64,000 bases of DNA from positions 1,302,001 to 1,366,000 of the forward strand of contig FZPE01000001.1 in assembly GCA_900188465.1 (NCBI GenBank), given 5' to 3'. This DNA comes from Micrococcales bacterium KH10 (lineage in GTDB: Bacteria; Actinomycetota; Actinomycetes; Actinomycetales; Cellulomonadaceae). This document shows positions 62,551 to 64,000 of this stretch, piece by piece. The notes beneath the pieces are model-generated. The model saw only the letters and a list, made by a program, of their open reading frames with translations. It did no database searches and was not told the DNA's origin. Both the position numbers and the translations under genes were made by a program. Position 1 is the first letter of the stretch. Each line of letters starts with the position of its first letter.

Positions 62551-63916
62551 CGGCGGGCCGCTGCGGGTCGCGGTTGGAGTGAATGATGCCATCAGGGTTG
62601 ACCTGGTCGCGTACCGCGAACCAACGTTCTAGCGCTGCATCATCGTAGGCATCGCGATAAGTCTGCCCCCGTGACAGGAACGAGGCGACTGTACGCGGTT
62701 TGCCCTCGCATCGCACAATCTCGTCAAGCCGGTCATAGGATCGGCGCACCCGATCATCCCCGGCAATATCCGGTCCCGCAGCCAGCACCAGATGCGGATC
62801 GTGAATTGCACCGGCGATCCCATCAGGAGTAGGCGGTTCCGTCAGCACACCGCCGAGCAGCCGCACCTGAACAGTGCGGACGACCTGTCCGTCATCGGAT
62901 GCGAACAAATCGACCAGATCATCGATCATGGGCCGGTCCACACTGGTCAACCGTGAAAAATCAGCCGCCCGCGACGGCCTTGTCGGCTCATTGATGGCCT
63001 TATGAATGCTCGACACCGCCAGGTGCCCGAGTGCGTCATCCACAATCGGCGGGATGGCAGCCCGGATCGCGTCGAGAGTACGCATGTGGCTGGCCTCGTC
63101 ATCGAATCCGAAAGCATCCAGCGACACCACCCGCTGACCCTGCAACATGTCCGAGACATCGTCCGTGCTGGGCAACTGTGCCAGGGTGACCGACATATTC
63201 AGTGCCGGATCGGCATCGACGCCGTGGGCCAAAACAGCATCCAGGACATCGCCCGCCTCTTCAAGGGCGAAGATCATCTTGCCGCCATAAATGTCGAGAG
63301 CCTCATACAGGTCGAGCTCAACCGCCGTGACGATCCCCAGCGAACCGCCTGCGCCACGCAACGCCCACATCAGCATTCCATCATCGTCGGTCACCCAACG
63401 ATGCTGACCATCGGCCGTCAGCAACTCGACCCCTCGCAACGCCCGAACGCCCAATCCAGTGGCGCGGCTAAATAGCGAAACACCGCCAGCTAGAAGGTAA
63501 CCCACGACGCCAACGGACGGATTCGAACCGAAAGCTGCAACCAACCCGGTGCCGTCCAGCGCTGCAGTAACCTGCCCCCACCGCACACCGGCACCGATGC
63601 GTGCGACCTTACGCCTGGCGTCGATTTCCAGTAGGTCGAAACCTGCCGGGCGGATGACGATTGAACCTTCCAAGGACAGATTCGCGCCGTGTCCGGTCAG
63701 CTGGGTGGTGACCCCTACGCCAAAGTCGCTGGCGACCTCCAACACCGCGCGTAGATCGGCCACATCGGAAGCGGCCACAACCGCAACAGGGTGCTGTGTG
63801 ATCGCCACGTTCCAAGGTTGCGCCACCTCGGCCCAGTCAGCACTGACCGAGGATGAGACTTTCTCCCCGAGTCGCGCTCTGAGCGCTGCAATGGCCGGGT
63901 CGAAACTTGAGGTCAT
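62540..63916 (-). CDS. FAD-binding oxidoreductase, PCMH/BBE type
   Basis: Flavoprotein of 458 residues. The PCMH-type FAD domain starts at [20 protein letters not shown] and contains [10 protein letters not shown], where the His is a candidate for covalent flavin attachment, then [18 protein letters not shown] and [16 protein letters not shown]. The C-terminus ends in the short BBE segment ([13 protein letters not shown]). Members oxidise sugars, lactones or aromatic alcohols; the substrate is unknown. The ATG at 63916 has AAAGGAG 6 nt upstream and a 12-bp palindrome further upstream. Confidence 0.88.
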   Translation of the reverse strand: MTSSFDPAIAALRARLGEKVSSSVSADWAEVAQPWNVAITQHPVAVVAASDVADLRAVLEVASDFGVGVTTQLTGHGANLSLEGSIVIRPAGFDLLEIDARRKVARIGAGVRWGQVTAALDGTGLVAAFGSNPSVGVVGYLLAGGVSLFSRATGLGVRALRGVELLTADGQHRWVTDDDGMLMWALRGAGGSLGIVTAVELDLYEALDIYGGKMIFALEEAGDVLDAVLAHGVDADPALNMSVTLAQLPSTDDVSDMLQGQRVVSLDAFGFDDEASHMRTLDAIRAAIPPIVDDALGHLAVSSIHKAINEPTRPSRAADFSRLTSVDRPMIDDLVDLFASDDGQVVRTVQVRLLGGVLTEPPTPDGIAGAIHDPHLVLAAGPDIAGDDRVRRSYDRLDEIVRCEGKPRTVASFLSRGQTYRDAYDDAALERWFAVRDQVNPDGIIHSNRDPQRPAATS

Positions 63917-63931
63917 GACGGCTCCTTTGGC

Positions 63932-63943
63932 TGACACGTGTCA
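63932..63943. promoter_or_regulatory. Palindrome before the FAD oxidoreductase start
   Basis: TGACACGTGTCA is a perfect 12-bp palindrome about 16 nt upstream of the start codon, in a position suited to an operator. The bound regulator is not in the window. The last 57 bp of the window show no recognisable gene. Confidence 0.4.
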
Positions 63944-64000
63944 CGCCCCAGCCTATCGCCCACCAGGAAGGACCGGATCCAACGTTCGTCCCATAGCCCG

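Overview
The window comes from a moderately high-GC Gram-positive bacterium, almost certainly an actinomycete. It has a conservon-type cvnABCD operon, actinobacterial families (DUF4235, DUF5926, DUF742), SigE-family ECF sigma signalling, many GTG starts, polybasic secreted proteins and an LPXTG surface protein. Almost everything is chromosomal housekeeping or carbon metabolism. I see no phage, insertion sequence, CRISPR array or rRNA.

Layout. 1-435 is the N-terminus of a DUF4914 gene cut by the window edge. 0.6-3 kb holds an L,D-transpeptidase, an S4-domain RNA-binding protein and a dimethylarginine dimethylaminohydrolase (DDAH). 3-4.6 kb is a small accessory island: two vapBC toxin-antitoxin modules, each followed on its coding strand by one copy of a 65-bp hairpin-forming repeat. 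The second toxin is broken by an in-frame TGA. 4.7-8.4 kb is a thiamine-type ABC transporter (ATPase, fused permease, lipoprotein) behind a TPP riboswitch. 8.5-13.8 kb has DUF4235, an MFS exporter, a frameshifted RCC1-repeat gene, a type II NADH dehydrogenase and a cold-shock protein. 13.9-20.6 kb is a pyrophosphate locus: pyruvate phosphate dikinase divergent from an unusual membrane pyrophosphatase that is coupled to a glycosyltransferase. 20.6-23.4 kb is an ECF sigma factor overlapping a large membrane-anchored sensor or anti-sigma-like gene.

23.5-36.8 kb is a sugar-utilisation locus, probably for mannosides. It has a GH130 enzyme, an ABC importer, two paralogous LacI regulators, a large secreted glycosidase, mannose-6-phosphate isomerase and a ROK regulator. 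Two operator types are visible: one based on AAACGTTT before the importer, and one based on ACCGGT before the secreted glycosidase and the isomerase. This suggests two linked regulons: extracellular trimming, import and phosphorolysis, then entry of mannose 6-phosphate into glycolysis.

37-39.3 kb carries three tRNA genes (Arg-ACG, Ser-GCT, Ser-TGA) around a ThrE-type exporter. 39.3-45.1 kb is the cvnABCD operon, whose kinase has a tail of about 775 residues. 45.4-52.8 kb holds a HAD phosphatase, serS, a diacylglycerol-kinase-like lipid kinase coupled to a large membrane protein, a GT2 glycosyltransferase and DUF5926. 52.8-60.7 kb is a run of three secreted proteins (unknown, FN3-repeat, LPXTG-anchored). 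60.9-63.9 kb has phosphoglucomutase and a convergent, overlapping FAD oxidoreductase.

The least expected features are the hairpin-repeat/vapBC island, the divergent K+-independent-type pyrophosphatase coupled to a glycosyltransferase, the long repeat-bearing tail of CvnA, and the two-operator sugar locus.
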